From JAQWQB01 sp047636995 (lineage in GTDB: Bacteria; Bacteroidota; Bacteroidia; Flavobacteriales_D; Sanyastnellaceae), in assembly GCA_047636995.1 (NCBI GenBank), contig JBLIGQ010000001.1:1-64000 (forward strand): 64,000 nt of DNA. The letters are read 5' to 3'. The notes beneath the pieces were generated by a model. The model made no database searches. It saw only the letters and a list, made by a program, of their open reading frames with translations, and was not told where the DNA came from. A program made the position numbers and the translations under genes. The first letter of the stretch is position 1; every line of letters begins with the position of its first letter. Below are positions 17,788-25,716 of the stretch, one piece after another.

Positions 17788-19703
17788 GGGTTGTTTTGCT
17801 TCAATACGCGTCTTCTCAAAATAGCTTCGCCATTTCGATTTCTCATCACTAAAATGTAAAGGCCTTCTGCCAATTCTGAGATGCTCAACTGATTTGTGCC
17901 GAACAAGTTAGATTTTTCTAGAACCACTCTACCATTCATATCAATGAGGGAAATTGAGTAGTTTTCTTTGTAAAAAGTTTCGGGTGCAATGGTAAGGAAA
18001 TCTGAGGCAGGAACAGGGTAAATGTTCGCTTCAATTTCGTCGTTCTCATCTATGCTATTCCAGACAAATGATTTCCCTGATTTAAACACGGGTCGAATCA
18101 TCACTGAACCTTGTATTCCAGACTGAAGCCATTGAGCACCTATCCCCAATTTGTAAAACAATCGAGTGGCGTTACTATTGGTGTTTTTATCTAATCCAAT
18201 ATTCAGCTCGTCACTTCCATTCTGCACAAAACCAACATAAATCACCCCATCCACTTCCAAAGGCTCATCGTACTCATAATAACCGAATACGTCATTTCCT
18301 GCTGTGTAGAATCCAGGCGACTTGAATTCAAAGTTGCTCGCCAGCTCAGAACCAGGGACACCTCCACCGTCACCCCAAATTCGCATGAGGAATGTTTCTG
18401 GTGAAACATCATCAAGAAAAGGCGTGAAGTGAATAAAGAGTCCTAGCAGTGTATCTGGAGTAGCAACCGAATATTTAACAGCCACCTGCCCACCTGCAGT
18501 ATTCAGGGCATATGCCCGCTCAGCCGAGCCATCATCGTACGCGTAATAATTTGAAAATTCTTGTTTGAATACGATGCTATCATTATCTGGAACACCAATT
18601 TTCTCACTGATAAGAATTCCAATGTTGTCTTGGTAAAAACTCACATCGAATGTTGCACACGTATCATTTACAGTCTCATCAAAGACGAAATCATTCGGTG
18701 TGCTATTTACGGCATAATCTGTATCAAACACTTCGAGTGGCGAAACAACTACCTGAGAGAATGCATTCTCAAAGTCCCATTCCATGCCTTCGTATTCGAT
18801 TTTGTATCCAGATGTTACGTTGTCTGCTTGGTTAGCAGATAAGTTTCGTTGTGTGGTATTCACGGTAGTAGCCATGAACTGAGATGGATTCACAAGGAAA
18901 TGCGTCCAAGGCATAGACGTGTAATCTTGCAACATGGTATTGGGACAATCAACAAATGCCACTTCGAAAAAGTCAAAAGCATCTGGATTAATATTGTTGT
19001 TCATAAATACATAGTCCAGATTCCAGTGATCTACATTCCCACCCAAACTGGCATAATTCCTAAACCGGAATTTGAATCCATTTTGCAGGAAGATGTTCTC
19101 CGTTACAGGAATAAACACCTGTTCAAATGTTTCCATTTGACTTCCTGGAATGCTCCATTGGCGAAACCAAGCTGTTTCATCACCCAAGGGTGAAAAGAAC
19201 TCCAACACCAATGAATCTTGAGGATCAGGTGCATTTCCAATTCCTCCACCTTGGTAAAAGAAAGTCAAGTAGATGTTATCGCCCTCACTAAAGCCTTCCA
19301 AATCAATGGGCAAAGAGGTAAGCGTATCCGCAGGACCATAAGCATCACTAATGACAAAGTTATACGGATATCCTGTCTCATCTAAACCATCAAATGTTGC
19401 TACGCCTATAGTTGGAGGCAGAATTGGGAATGTACAGTTTAAACGCACATCATCATCACTCCAACGTTGCAATTCAACCGGGATTTCAGGGTTTGAGGTA
19501 GGCAATGAATAGGTAGCGAAATCATCGAAAAAAGGCAATGTCAAAAGTAATTCTCCACCCCGTGACGTTCGTTTCTCGAAGCTTCTTTCTTTCGCATATT
19601 GCTCGGCTTTGACCACATCAATTATGAGGTCTTTCTCAACCTCCTGGCTAAAAACTAAACCGCTAACAAAGCAGCTTAACAGAAGAAGTACTAATTGCTT
19701 CAT
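17784..19703 (-). CDS. Secreted protein with type IX (type A) sorting domain
   Basis: A 639-residue surface or secreted protein. It has a signal peptide (cleavage near VFSQE), a central region rich in beta strands with LPFFDDF and Asp/Asn/Gly-rich loops, and a C-terminal sorting domain of about 75 residues: NIYPVPASDFLTI, then ISLIDMNGRVV and the last block AEGLYILVMRNRNG, ending in basic residues. This places it among cargo of the type IX system encoded nearby. It is coupled by ATGA on both sides, between a PASTA protein and rluD. No catalytic motif is visible; the function of the central part is unknown. Confidence 0.88.
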   Translation of the reverse strand: MKQLVLLLLSCFVSGLVFSQEVEKDLIIDVVKAEQYAKERSFEKRTSRGGELLLTLPFFDDFATYSLPTSNPEIPVELQRWSDDDVRLNCTFPILPPTIGVATFDGLDETGYPYNFVISDAYGPADTLTSLPIDLEGFSEGDNIYLTFFYQGGGIGNAPDPQDSLVLEFFSPLGDETAWFRQWSIPGSQMETFEQVFIPVTENIFLQNGFKFRFRNYASLGGNVDHWNLDYVFMNNNINPDAFDFFEVAFVDCPNTMLQDYTSMPWTHFLVNPSQFMATTVNTTQRNLSANQADNVTSGYKIEYEGMEWDFENAFSQVVVSPLEVFDTDYAVNSTPNDFVFDETVNDTCATFDVSFYQDNIGILISEKIGVPDNDSIVFKQEFSNYYAYDDGSAERAYALNTAGGQVAVKYSVATPDTLLGLFIHFTPFLDDVSPETFLMRIWGDGGGVPGSELASNFEFKSPGFYTAGNDVFGYYEYDEPLEVDGVIYVGFVQNGSDELNIGLDKNTNSNATRLFYKLGIGAQWLQSGIQGSVMIRPVFKSGKSFVWNSIDENDEIEANIYPVPASDFLTIAPETFYKENYSISLIDMNGRVVLEKSNLFGTNQLSISELAEGLYILVMRNRNGEAILRRRVLKQNNP

Positions 19704-20524
19704 GGATTGTTTTGGCTTTCTGGCAGTCCTTTACTCAATGAATCAGCTGGTTGAGGTTGTCCAATCCCAAGGAATAGATCAACCAATCCGCCAACTTGAA
19801 CCCTTGTTGATAAGTTCGCGATTGGAGACTGTCTGTTGACTGTAGCCAAAAGCGAATCTTCTTTGGTAATCACACTGCTGTCATACAACGTTGAACCAAG
19901 GGTTAATCTTGCCTCCTGTAATGTGATTTCTGCTTGCGCTAATGGGAATCCCATCAAATGAGGCACAGCAACCTTCTCATTACTTTGTTTCCCAATAATC
20001 AAGGTCACCTCTTTTCCGCGTTGAACTTGTGATTCAGCGTTGAGTTTTTCTCCCTTATTGATTACGCGAACCACCATGCCGGCAAGCAAATGGTTCTCTT
20101 CATATTCCTTTTTGAAGCGAATACCTTTATTATTTAAGATGATTTCTGCAACGCGTTCATTCATCCCCTCTGCTACCTTCAGTAATTCAGCTGGCGGCGT
20201 AATCCTATATACCGTCAAATAGACTAAACGCTCTTCTTTCACTTCTGCTTGAGAAAATGGGCTTTGCTCGAACACTGACCCTGCTTTTCCTTCAGCGCTA
20301 TAGACCGAATCTATCACCACATACTTCAAGTTCATTTCGTTCAAAATAGAACCTGCTTCATCAACGTTCAATCCGCGCACATCAGGAACAACAACATGCT
20401 CACTGTGCGAGGTGTACGTTTGCAACCAGTAGTAGATCGCCACAGGGACGATCAATAAGAGCACCAGTGCAATGAGCAGGTTCTTCGCGAAGCGTTTACT
20501 AAAAATGAATCTCAATAATTCCAT
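19700..20524 (-). CDS. Membrane-anchored PASTA-domain protein
   Basis: The 274-residue protein has one membrane helix (about 17-34) with the N-terminus in the cytoplasm and three PASTA repeats outside (about 43-110, 112-180 and 187-256, the first opening VVVPDVRGLNVDEAGSIL). PASTA domains bind peptidoglycan fragments or cross-links. No kinase or transpeptidase domain is attached, as in other Bacteroidota PASTA proteins found beside rluD. The C-terminal 18 residues are rich in Gln, Pro and Ser. It is the first gene of a coupled three-gene operon whose promoter appears at 20544-20551. Confidence 0.88.
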   Translation of the reverse strand: MELLRFIFSKRFAKNLLIALVLLLIVPVAIYYWLQTYTSHSEHVVVPDVRGLNVDEAGSILNEMNLKYVVIDSVYSAEGKAGSVFEQSPFSQAEVKEERLVYLTVYRITPPAELLKVAEGMNERVAEIILNNKGIRFKKEYEENHLLAGMVVRVINKGEKLNAESQVQRGKEVTLIIGKQSNEKVAVPHLMGFPLAQAEITLQEARLTLGSTLYDSSVITKEDSLLATVNRQSPIANLSTRVQVGGLVDLFLGIGQPQPADSLSKGLPESQNNP

Positions 20525-20543
20525 TGCGTTTACAGACGAATTT

Positions 20544-20551
20544 CAAAGATA
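20544..20551 (-). promoter_or_regulatory. Promoter -7 element for the PASTA-rluD operon
   Basis: On the minus strand TATCTTTG matches TAnnTTTG exactly and lies 19 bases before the ATG of the PASTA gene. A T-rich TTTTTA about 22 bases further upstream could be the -33 region. Confidence 0.5.
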
Positions 20552-20624
20552 CATTATTGTGAATAGAGCTTTGTAAAAATCGCTTTTCTGCACTTGATTG
20601 GTTGGTATCCGTTGATCTTTTTTA

Positions 20625-22868
20625 TTATTTCGCCATAATATCACCCAGTGCGTTCTCATACAAACCTCTGAGGTCTTCAATGAACCCAAAGTGATCATCA
20701 TCTACCACCACCTTTCCTTGAGTAACATGTCCTAGAAGGGTAACAGGAACATTGTGTTCACCTACCATGTCTAGAAATTCTTCCTCATAGTCTTCCGTAA
20801 CGGTTAAAACAAAACGTGACTGACTCTCGCCAAAAAGGAATGCATCCTTTCTCACTTCTGAATCAGAAACAATATCGAAACCGAGTCCGTTTGGCAATCC
20901 CATTTCAATCATTGTCACAAACAGACCTCCATCAGAAACATCATGTGCTGCATTGATAAAATTCTCTTTAATCAAATTTTTCACACATTCCTGATTGGCG
21001 AACTCTTCTTCAATATCGAAGTGAGGAGCAGGCGAATTTTTGATTCCATGGATGGACGCCAAGTATTCTGATGAGTTGATATCGTTTCTTGACTCTCCTA
21101 GAAGAAAAATTAAATCCCCCTTGTATTTATAGTCAAGGGTGGTGTGCGTGCTTTTGTCTCGCAACACACCTAGCATCCCAATGGTTGGTGTTGGGTAAAC
21201 AGGAGCCGCTGACCCGTCTTCATTTGCTGTTTGATTGTAGAAGCTCACATTCCCTCCTGTTACGGGGGTTCCGAACTTCAAGCAAGCGGCACTCATTCCT
21301 TTAATGGCACCAACAAATTGCCAGTATACTTCAGGGTTGTATGGATTTCCAAAGTTCAGGCAATTCGTAATTGCTGATGGAATTCCACCTGAGCAAACAA
21401 TGTTTCTTGCTGCTTCAGACACGGCAATCATGGTTCCAATTTCAGGGTCATTGTTTACGTAGCGTGCGTTGCAATCAACGGTAAGTGCAATGGCCTTATT
21501 GGTTCCTTTGATGTTGACAACGGCAGCATCCGACGGACGGTTTGTGCACATATTTGCTGTACCAACCATGCTGTCATACTGATCTGCAACCCACTTCTTA
21601 GAGGCAATATTTGGATTGGAAAGCATTTGTCTGGCCAAAATCACTATGTCTTTCGGCTCATCCACTTGATCAATTGTGAATTTCTGTCCTTCAGCGTAAT
21701 AAGCTGGTTCTTTGTATTCTCTTTCGTAAACTGGAGCTCCTCCACCTAAAACAAGGCTTTCTGCAGGCATTTCACCAACGAGCTCACCGTGCATGTAGTA
21801 GCGAATATTAGCGGTATCAGTTACAACGCCAATTTCAGCAGCGTTCAAATCCCACTTTTCAAAGATGCGCTCAACTACGTGTTCTTGTCCTTTACGAACA
21901 ACCACAAGCATACGTTCTTGTGATTCAGATAAGAGAATCTCGAATGGTTTCATATCTTCCTGACGAAGCGGCACTTTGTCAAGCTGAATATCCATTCCTA
22001 CTTCACCTGCAGCGCTCATCTCAGAAGTAGAACATGTAATTCCGGCAGCACCCATATCTTGCATTCCCACAACGGCATCTGTTTCCGCCAATTCAAGCGT
22101 CGCCTCTAGAAGTAATTTCTCCTGGAAAGGATCTCCCACTTGAACCGAAGGCAGATCATTTGCAGAATCTGCTGAAATGTCTTTCGACGCGAAAGAAGCC
22201 CCTTGGATTCCATCTTTACCTGTTGAAGAACCAACAATGTAAACGGAGTTTCCTGGACCTTTTGCAGTGGCCGAAATCATTTTATCTGACTTCATTATTC
22301 CCGCAGACATTGCATTCACAAGTGGGTTAACCTGGTATGACTCATCAAAGAACACCTCGCCTCCAACAACAGGAATACCAAAGGCATTTCCGTAATCACC
22401 AATGCCTTTCACTACGCCTTCAAGCAACCACCTCGTGCGCGGATGATCAAGGCTACCGAAACGCAAAGAGTTCAATTGAGCAATCGGACGCGCTCCCATG
22501 GTAAAAATATCTCTATTGATACCTCCTACCCCAGTAGCTGCGCCTTGGTATGGTTCTATTGCTGAAGGGTGGTTATGACTTTCAATTTTGAAGGCGCACG
22601 CTAAACCATCGCCAATATCTACCAGTCCTGCATTTTCCTCACCTGCCTTCACAAGCATATGTGGTCCGTCTTTTGGCAACGTCTTCAACCACTTGATTGA
22701 ATTCTTGTACGAACAGTGTTCACTCCACATCACAGAGTAAACGCACATTTCAGTAAAATTTGGGGTTCGGCCTAAGATTGATTTGATCTGATCAAATTCT
22801 TCTGGCAGAAGGCCCATTTCTTGGGCTTGTTCAAGTGTAGCTATTTCTAATGCTGCCGCTATGCTCAT
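20625..22868 (-). CDS. purL: Phosphoribosylformylglycinamidine synthase, small PurL type
   Basis: PurL makes formylglycinamidine ribonucleotide in step four of purine synthesis. The 747-residue protein begins at the catalytic N-terminal region (SEHCSYKNSIK) and shows ATP-binding and metal motifs such as KIESHNHPSAIEPYQGAATGVGG and DAVVGMQDMGAAG. There is no C-terminal glutaminase domain, so it is the small type that works with separate PurQ and PurS proteins. Many Flavobacteriia instead have the single large enzyme of about 1200 residues, so this is a useful lineage character. Neither purQ nor purS lies in this window. The -7 element at 22887-22894 fits the phylum consensus. Confidence 0.94.
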   Translation of the reverse strand: MSIAAALEIATLEQAQEMGLLPEEFDQIKSILGRTPNFTEMCVYSVMWSEHCSYKNSIKWLKTLPKDGPHMLVKAGEENAGLVDIGDGLACAFKIESHNHPSAIEPYQGAATGVGGINRDIFTMGARPIAQLNSLRFGSLDHPRTRWLLEGVVKGIGDYGNAFGIPVVGGEVFFDESYQVNPLVNAMSAGIMKSDKMISATAKGPGNSVYIVGSSTGKDGIQGASFASKDISADSANDLPSVQVGDPFQEKLLLEATLELAETDAVVGMQDMGAAGITCSTSEMSAAGEVGMDIQLDKVPLRQEDMKPFEILLSESQERMLVVVRKGQEHVVERIFEKWDLNAAEIGVVTDTANIRYYMHGELVGEMPAESLVLGGGAPVYEREYKEPAYYAEGQKFTIDQVDEPKDIVILARQMLSNPNIASKKWVADQYDSMVGTANMCTNRPSDAAVVNIKGTNKAIALTVDCNARYVNNDPEIGTMIAVSEAARNIVCSGGIPSAITNCLNFGNPYNPEVYWQFVGAIKGMSAACLKFGTPVTGGNVSFYNQTANEDGSAAPVYPTPTIGMLGVLRDKSTHTTLDYKYKGDLIFLLGESRNDINSSEYLASIHGIKNSPAPHFDIEEEFANQECVKNLIKENFINAAHDVSDGGLFVTMIEMGLPNGLGFDIVSDSEVRKDAFLFGESQSRFVLTVTEDYEEEFLDMVGEHNVPVTLLGHVTQGKVVVDDDHFGFIEDLRGLYENALGDIMAK

Positions 22869-22886
22869 GGGTCAAAATTCTTTCCG

Positions 22887-22894
22887 CAAAAGTA
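22887..22894 (-). promoter_or_regulatory. Promoter -7 element for purL
   Basis: TACTTTTG on the minus strand matches TAnnTTTG and lies 18 bases before the purL ATG, giving a short leader of roughly a dozen bases. No clear -33 TTTG is seen. Confidence 0.45.
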
Positions 22895-22934
22895 GCTATT
22901 TTTATGCTGAAATTATCCCGAATTCAACACTTCT

Positions 22935-22942
22935 TACCTTTG
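22935..22942 (+). promoter_or_regulatory. Promoter -7 element for dtd, almost touching the ATG
   Basis: TACCTTTG matches TAnnTTTG exactly. Only four bases separate it from the dtd ATG at 22947, so the transcript would be leaderless or nearly so. Confidence 0.5.
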
Positions 22943-22946
22943 TCCC

Positions 22947-23399
22947 ATGAGAGCAGTAATTCAACGTGTATCACAGGCTTCAGTTCGAATTGATGGCGAG
23001 ACGCAAGGAGCCATCGAGAAAGGTTTAATGATCTTACTTGGCATTCATCATGAAGACCAAAAGGAGGATGTAGACTGGTTGGTGAATAAAATCATCCAAT
23101 TGCGGATCTTCCCTGATAAAGCGGGTAAAATGAACTTAAACCTGGCTGATGTAAACGGAAACGCACTGATTATAAGTCAATTCACCTTACATGCGAAAAC
23201 GAAAAAAGGTACACGTCCCTCATTTATTCATGCTGCAAGACCTGAAATTGCGATTCCACTTTACACAGATTTCTTAACGAAGTTCGAGCAGGGATTTAAA
23301 AGGCGACCTGAACGGGGTGAATTCGGCGCTATGATGGAGGTAGAGCTCATCAATTCGGGTCCTGTAACAATTGTGATAGATACAAAAGACCGAAATTAG
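22947..23399 (+). CDS. dtd: D-aminoacyl-tRNA deacylase
   Basis: Dtd removes D-amino acids (and glycine from tRNA-Ala) misattached to tRNA. The 150-residue protein has the usual length and both signature motifs: SQFTLHA near residue 78 and NSGPVTI near residue 139, plus the KGTRPSF loop. It stands alone, divergent from purL, and its stop codon directly abuts that of the convergent T9SS cargo gene at 23400. Confidence 0.95.
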   Translation: MRAVIQRVSQASVRIDGETQGAIEKGLMILLGIHHEDQKEDVDWLVNKIIQLRIFPDKAGKMNLNLADVNGNALIISQFTLHAKTKKGTRPSFIHAARPEIAIPLYTDFLTKFEQGFKRRPERGEFGAMMEVELINSGPVTIVIDTKDRN

Positions 23400-25619
23400 C
23401 TATTGCACAATCACTCTTTCGCGCAGCAGATTTCCTTGCGCATTGGTTACCTGGAAAACATAACACCCTTTGGCTACCGAAACCAAGCTCAACTCTTGGG
23501 CCGAAACCCATTGCACAGGCACTTCTCTTCCACTAGCGTCAAAAACTAAGAGCTGGTCTGGCTTAACCCCCTGCACTCTGAAAACGCCATTCCCAGGATT
23601 GGGATAGACTAAAAAGAGGGGCTCATTTCGCTTCACAGCGCTTATGGTTGACCAATCTTTTTCTCCATTAAAATCTGTTTGCCGAACGCGGTAGTAACTC
23701 ACATCTGGAAGTGGATTCTGATCTTTAAAAACATATGAGCTCTCTTGGCTTGAAGTTCCCGCTCCTTGAACCGTCCCTATGACTTCCCAATGTTCTGCAT
23801 CTGCTGATCGTTCAACTGAGAAATAATCATTATTCAACTCCGTGGCCGTTCGCCACACACAATCAACGTCCTGCTCGTCACCACTCAGAAGGGCTTGAAA
23901 ACTCAACCATTCAACAGGGAGAAGAACCAATGCACAAGTAACCGTAACGAAATCACTTACGGTTATCTCTGTACCATCACAACGGGTGTAAACAGCATCT
24001 GCGGCGTAGGACTGAATTGCTTCTGACGGACAAACAGTCATGCTCAACCCACTACCGATGTAGCCATCTTGGCCAAACCAATTTACAGTGAAATTAGGCA
24101 CCCCAGTTGGCGTAAATCTCCACGCTTCATTGCTTGCACTCCATGGTCCCGTTTGCCTTCCATTGGCTACTAAACCTGTTGATCCTGCCGCATTTTGAAT
24201 CCCAATGAGCGCATTCCCAGAATTCCAACCCAGACAGGTTTCCTTGTCTTCAATGTACACCTCAATTGCGTTGGTGGTTTCATACAAAACGATTTGGCTA
24301 GTGCTGTGAAGTGAGTTGCATGAAAAATGACAGACGTTGTTATAATTCACTACAAAAACCCGGCAAGGAGCCACCCCTAGTATCGCATAAGACGCTCCAC
24401 CACAGACAGATGGGTCTATGTCATGGTATGCACCAAAAATACTATTGCGCGGCAAATCTGCACTCGGACAGTTCGCATTGAATGCATAAGGACAGTATCC
24501 ATCAGCATAAGCGAGTTCAAAAGAAATCAACCCATTCGAACCTACTACAATTTGGGAATAGTTCGTCCCGTAAAAACAAAAATCGAATGGCAGATCAATG
24601 AGGGGAGACCATACATCATCTGTTCCTATTGAAAACCCAGTCCCGCTGTTAAAAGGGAAAGGGGGGGTATAATCAATTGAGCACACTTCGTATGAGGTTG
24701 TCTCTCCTGACTCAAAAACATCAGCTGTTAACTGCATATCAACACAAGGGTCTGTGCATTCTGGCAGCACTATATCTGCCCCAAGATCAATCTCTGGACA
24801 ACCTGTAGACTCAGCGCTATAACAAGGCTCTGGAGGCGGAATGTATTCTGTACAAAAGGTATCTGAAAACAGGGAGCCTGCTCCGAGCGTTCCTGTATAA
24901 ACCGTGACGCCATCGTTCTGAACAGAAAAGACAGCACCGTTCCAGCCATCCCCAAATGAATCATACATATTAACGGTGTAGCACCCCTCTGGCAAACAAA
25001 GATCAATTCCGTTTGGTGTATTTGCTATTCCTGAAGCAATGAAGACACCTCCATCATAGACATCCCAGCTAATCTCACCGTCCCAAGCACCTCCACCAGC
25101 GGTAAATGTGAGGCATTCATCATAACAACAATTGACTGCATCTGTATCTCCAAAGTTGTAATTGCAGGCTACAGGATCATTGCAGCCACCGGTATTAGGA
25201 CAAGACACCAATGTCACACCAAAATAAGCAGCGCCAGATGCATTCGTTGCACAAAAAAATTGGTTTACTTGAATGGTATAAGGCCCTGTGGTCAGAGCTG
25301 TAAAAGTAACCTGAGACTGCAATCCGCAGTAATCGTCATTGTACGCGATGCTTGTCAAAGTGGGATCGAAAACAGTAATTTGAGTATCCCAAGCAGAGCC
25401 ACACAAAGAGACAACATAAGTACAACCAGCATTCGCTTGCAAGGTGTATTGATCTCCGCCCCAAACAAAATTAAGGAGTTCAAAGGTATCACCCGGAAAA
25501 CCTGGAGTTACGTCGCCGTAGTTCGTTCCCCCATATCCGCATTGCGCGAACAAAGAAGTTCCAACAAACATCAAGAGCACAAAAACACATCCACGTACCC
25601 ACAGAAAGGCGAAATCCAT
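23400..25619 (-). CDS. Secreted type IX cargo protein, nidogen-like middle
   Basis: A 739-residue secreted protein. Signal peptide to about FAQ; then an N-terminal module of about 220 residues rich in Cys and aromatic residues, with WGGDQYTLQA, WDTQITVFD and SFGDGWNGAV; a middle part (about 280-510) resembling extracellular nidogen-like modules (LPFDFCFYG, VVGSNGLISF); a fibronectin-like segment (RTATELNNDYFSVERSAD, about 575-665); and a C-terminal sorting domain starting LFLVYPNPGNGVF. Its ends match the next gene upstream, so they are tandem paralogs. AAAAGGTA at 25646-25653 (TACCTTTT on the minus strand) may be its -7 element. Function unknown. Confidence 0.88.
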   Translation of the reverse strand: MDFAFLWVRGCVFVLLMFVGTSLFAQCGYGGTNYGDVTPGFPGDTFELLNFVWGGDQYTLQANAGCTYVVSLCGSAWDTQITVFDPTLTSIAYNDDYCGLQSQVTFTALTTGPYTIQVNQFFCATNASGAAYFGVTLVSCPNTGGCNDPVACNYNFGDTDAVNCCYDECLTFTAGGGAWDGEISWDVYDGGVFIASGIANTPNGIDLCLPEGCYTVNMYDSFGDGWNGAVFSVQNDGVTVYTGTLGAGSLFSDTFCTEYIPPPEPCYSAESTGCPEIDLGADIVLPECTDPCVDMQLTADVFESGETTSYEVCSIDYTPPFPFNSGTGFSIGTDDVWSPLIDLPFDFCFYGTNYSQIVVGSNGLISFELAYADGYCPYAFNANCPSADLPRNSIFGAYHDIDPSVCGGASYAILGVAPCRVFVVNYNNVCHFSCNSLHSTSQIVLYETTNAIEVYIEDKETCLGWNSGNALIGIQNAAGSTGLVANGRQTGPWSASNEAWRFTPTGVPNFTVNWFGQDGYIGSGLSMTVCPSEAIQSYAADAVYTRCDGTEITVSDFVTVTCALVLLPVEWLSFQALLSGDEQDVDCVWRTATELNNDYFSVERSADAEHWEVIGTVQGAGTSSQESSYVFKDQNPLPDVSYYRVRQTDFNGEKDWSTISAVKRNEPLFLVYPNPGNGVFRVQGVKPDQLLVFDASGREVPVQWVSAQELSLVSVAKGCYVFQVTNAQGNLLRERVIVQ

Positions 25620-25716
25620 TTCGGTTTTAGTTTGGTTAATGAGATAAAAGGTAGATGTAATTTACGGAAAATTTCTCAGATCGTCTGCAGTTCAACCCCT
25701 AAGAAGGAAATTTAGA

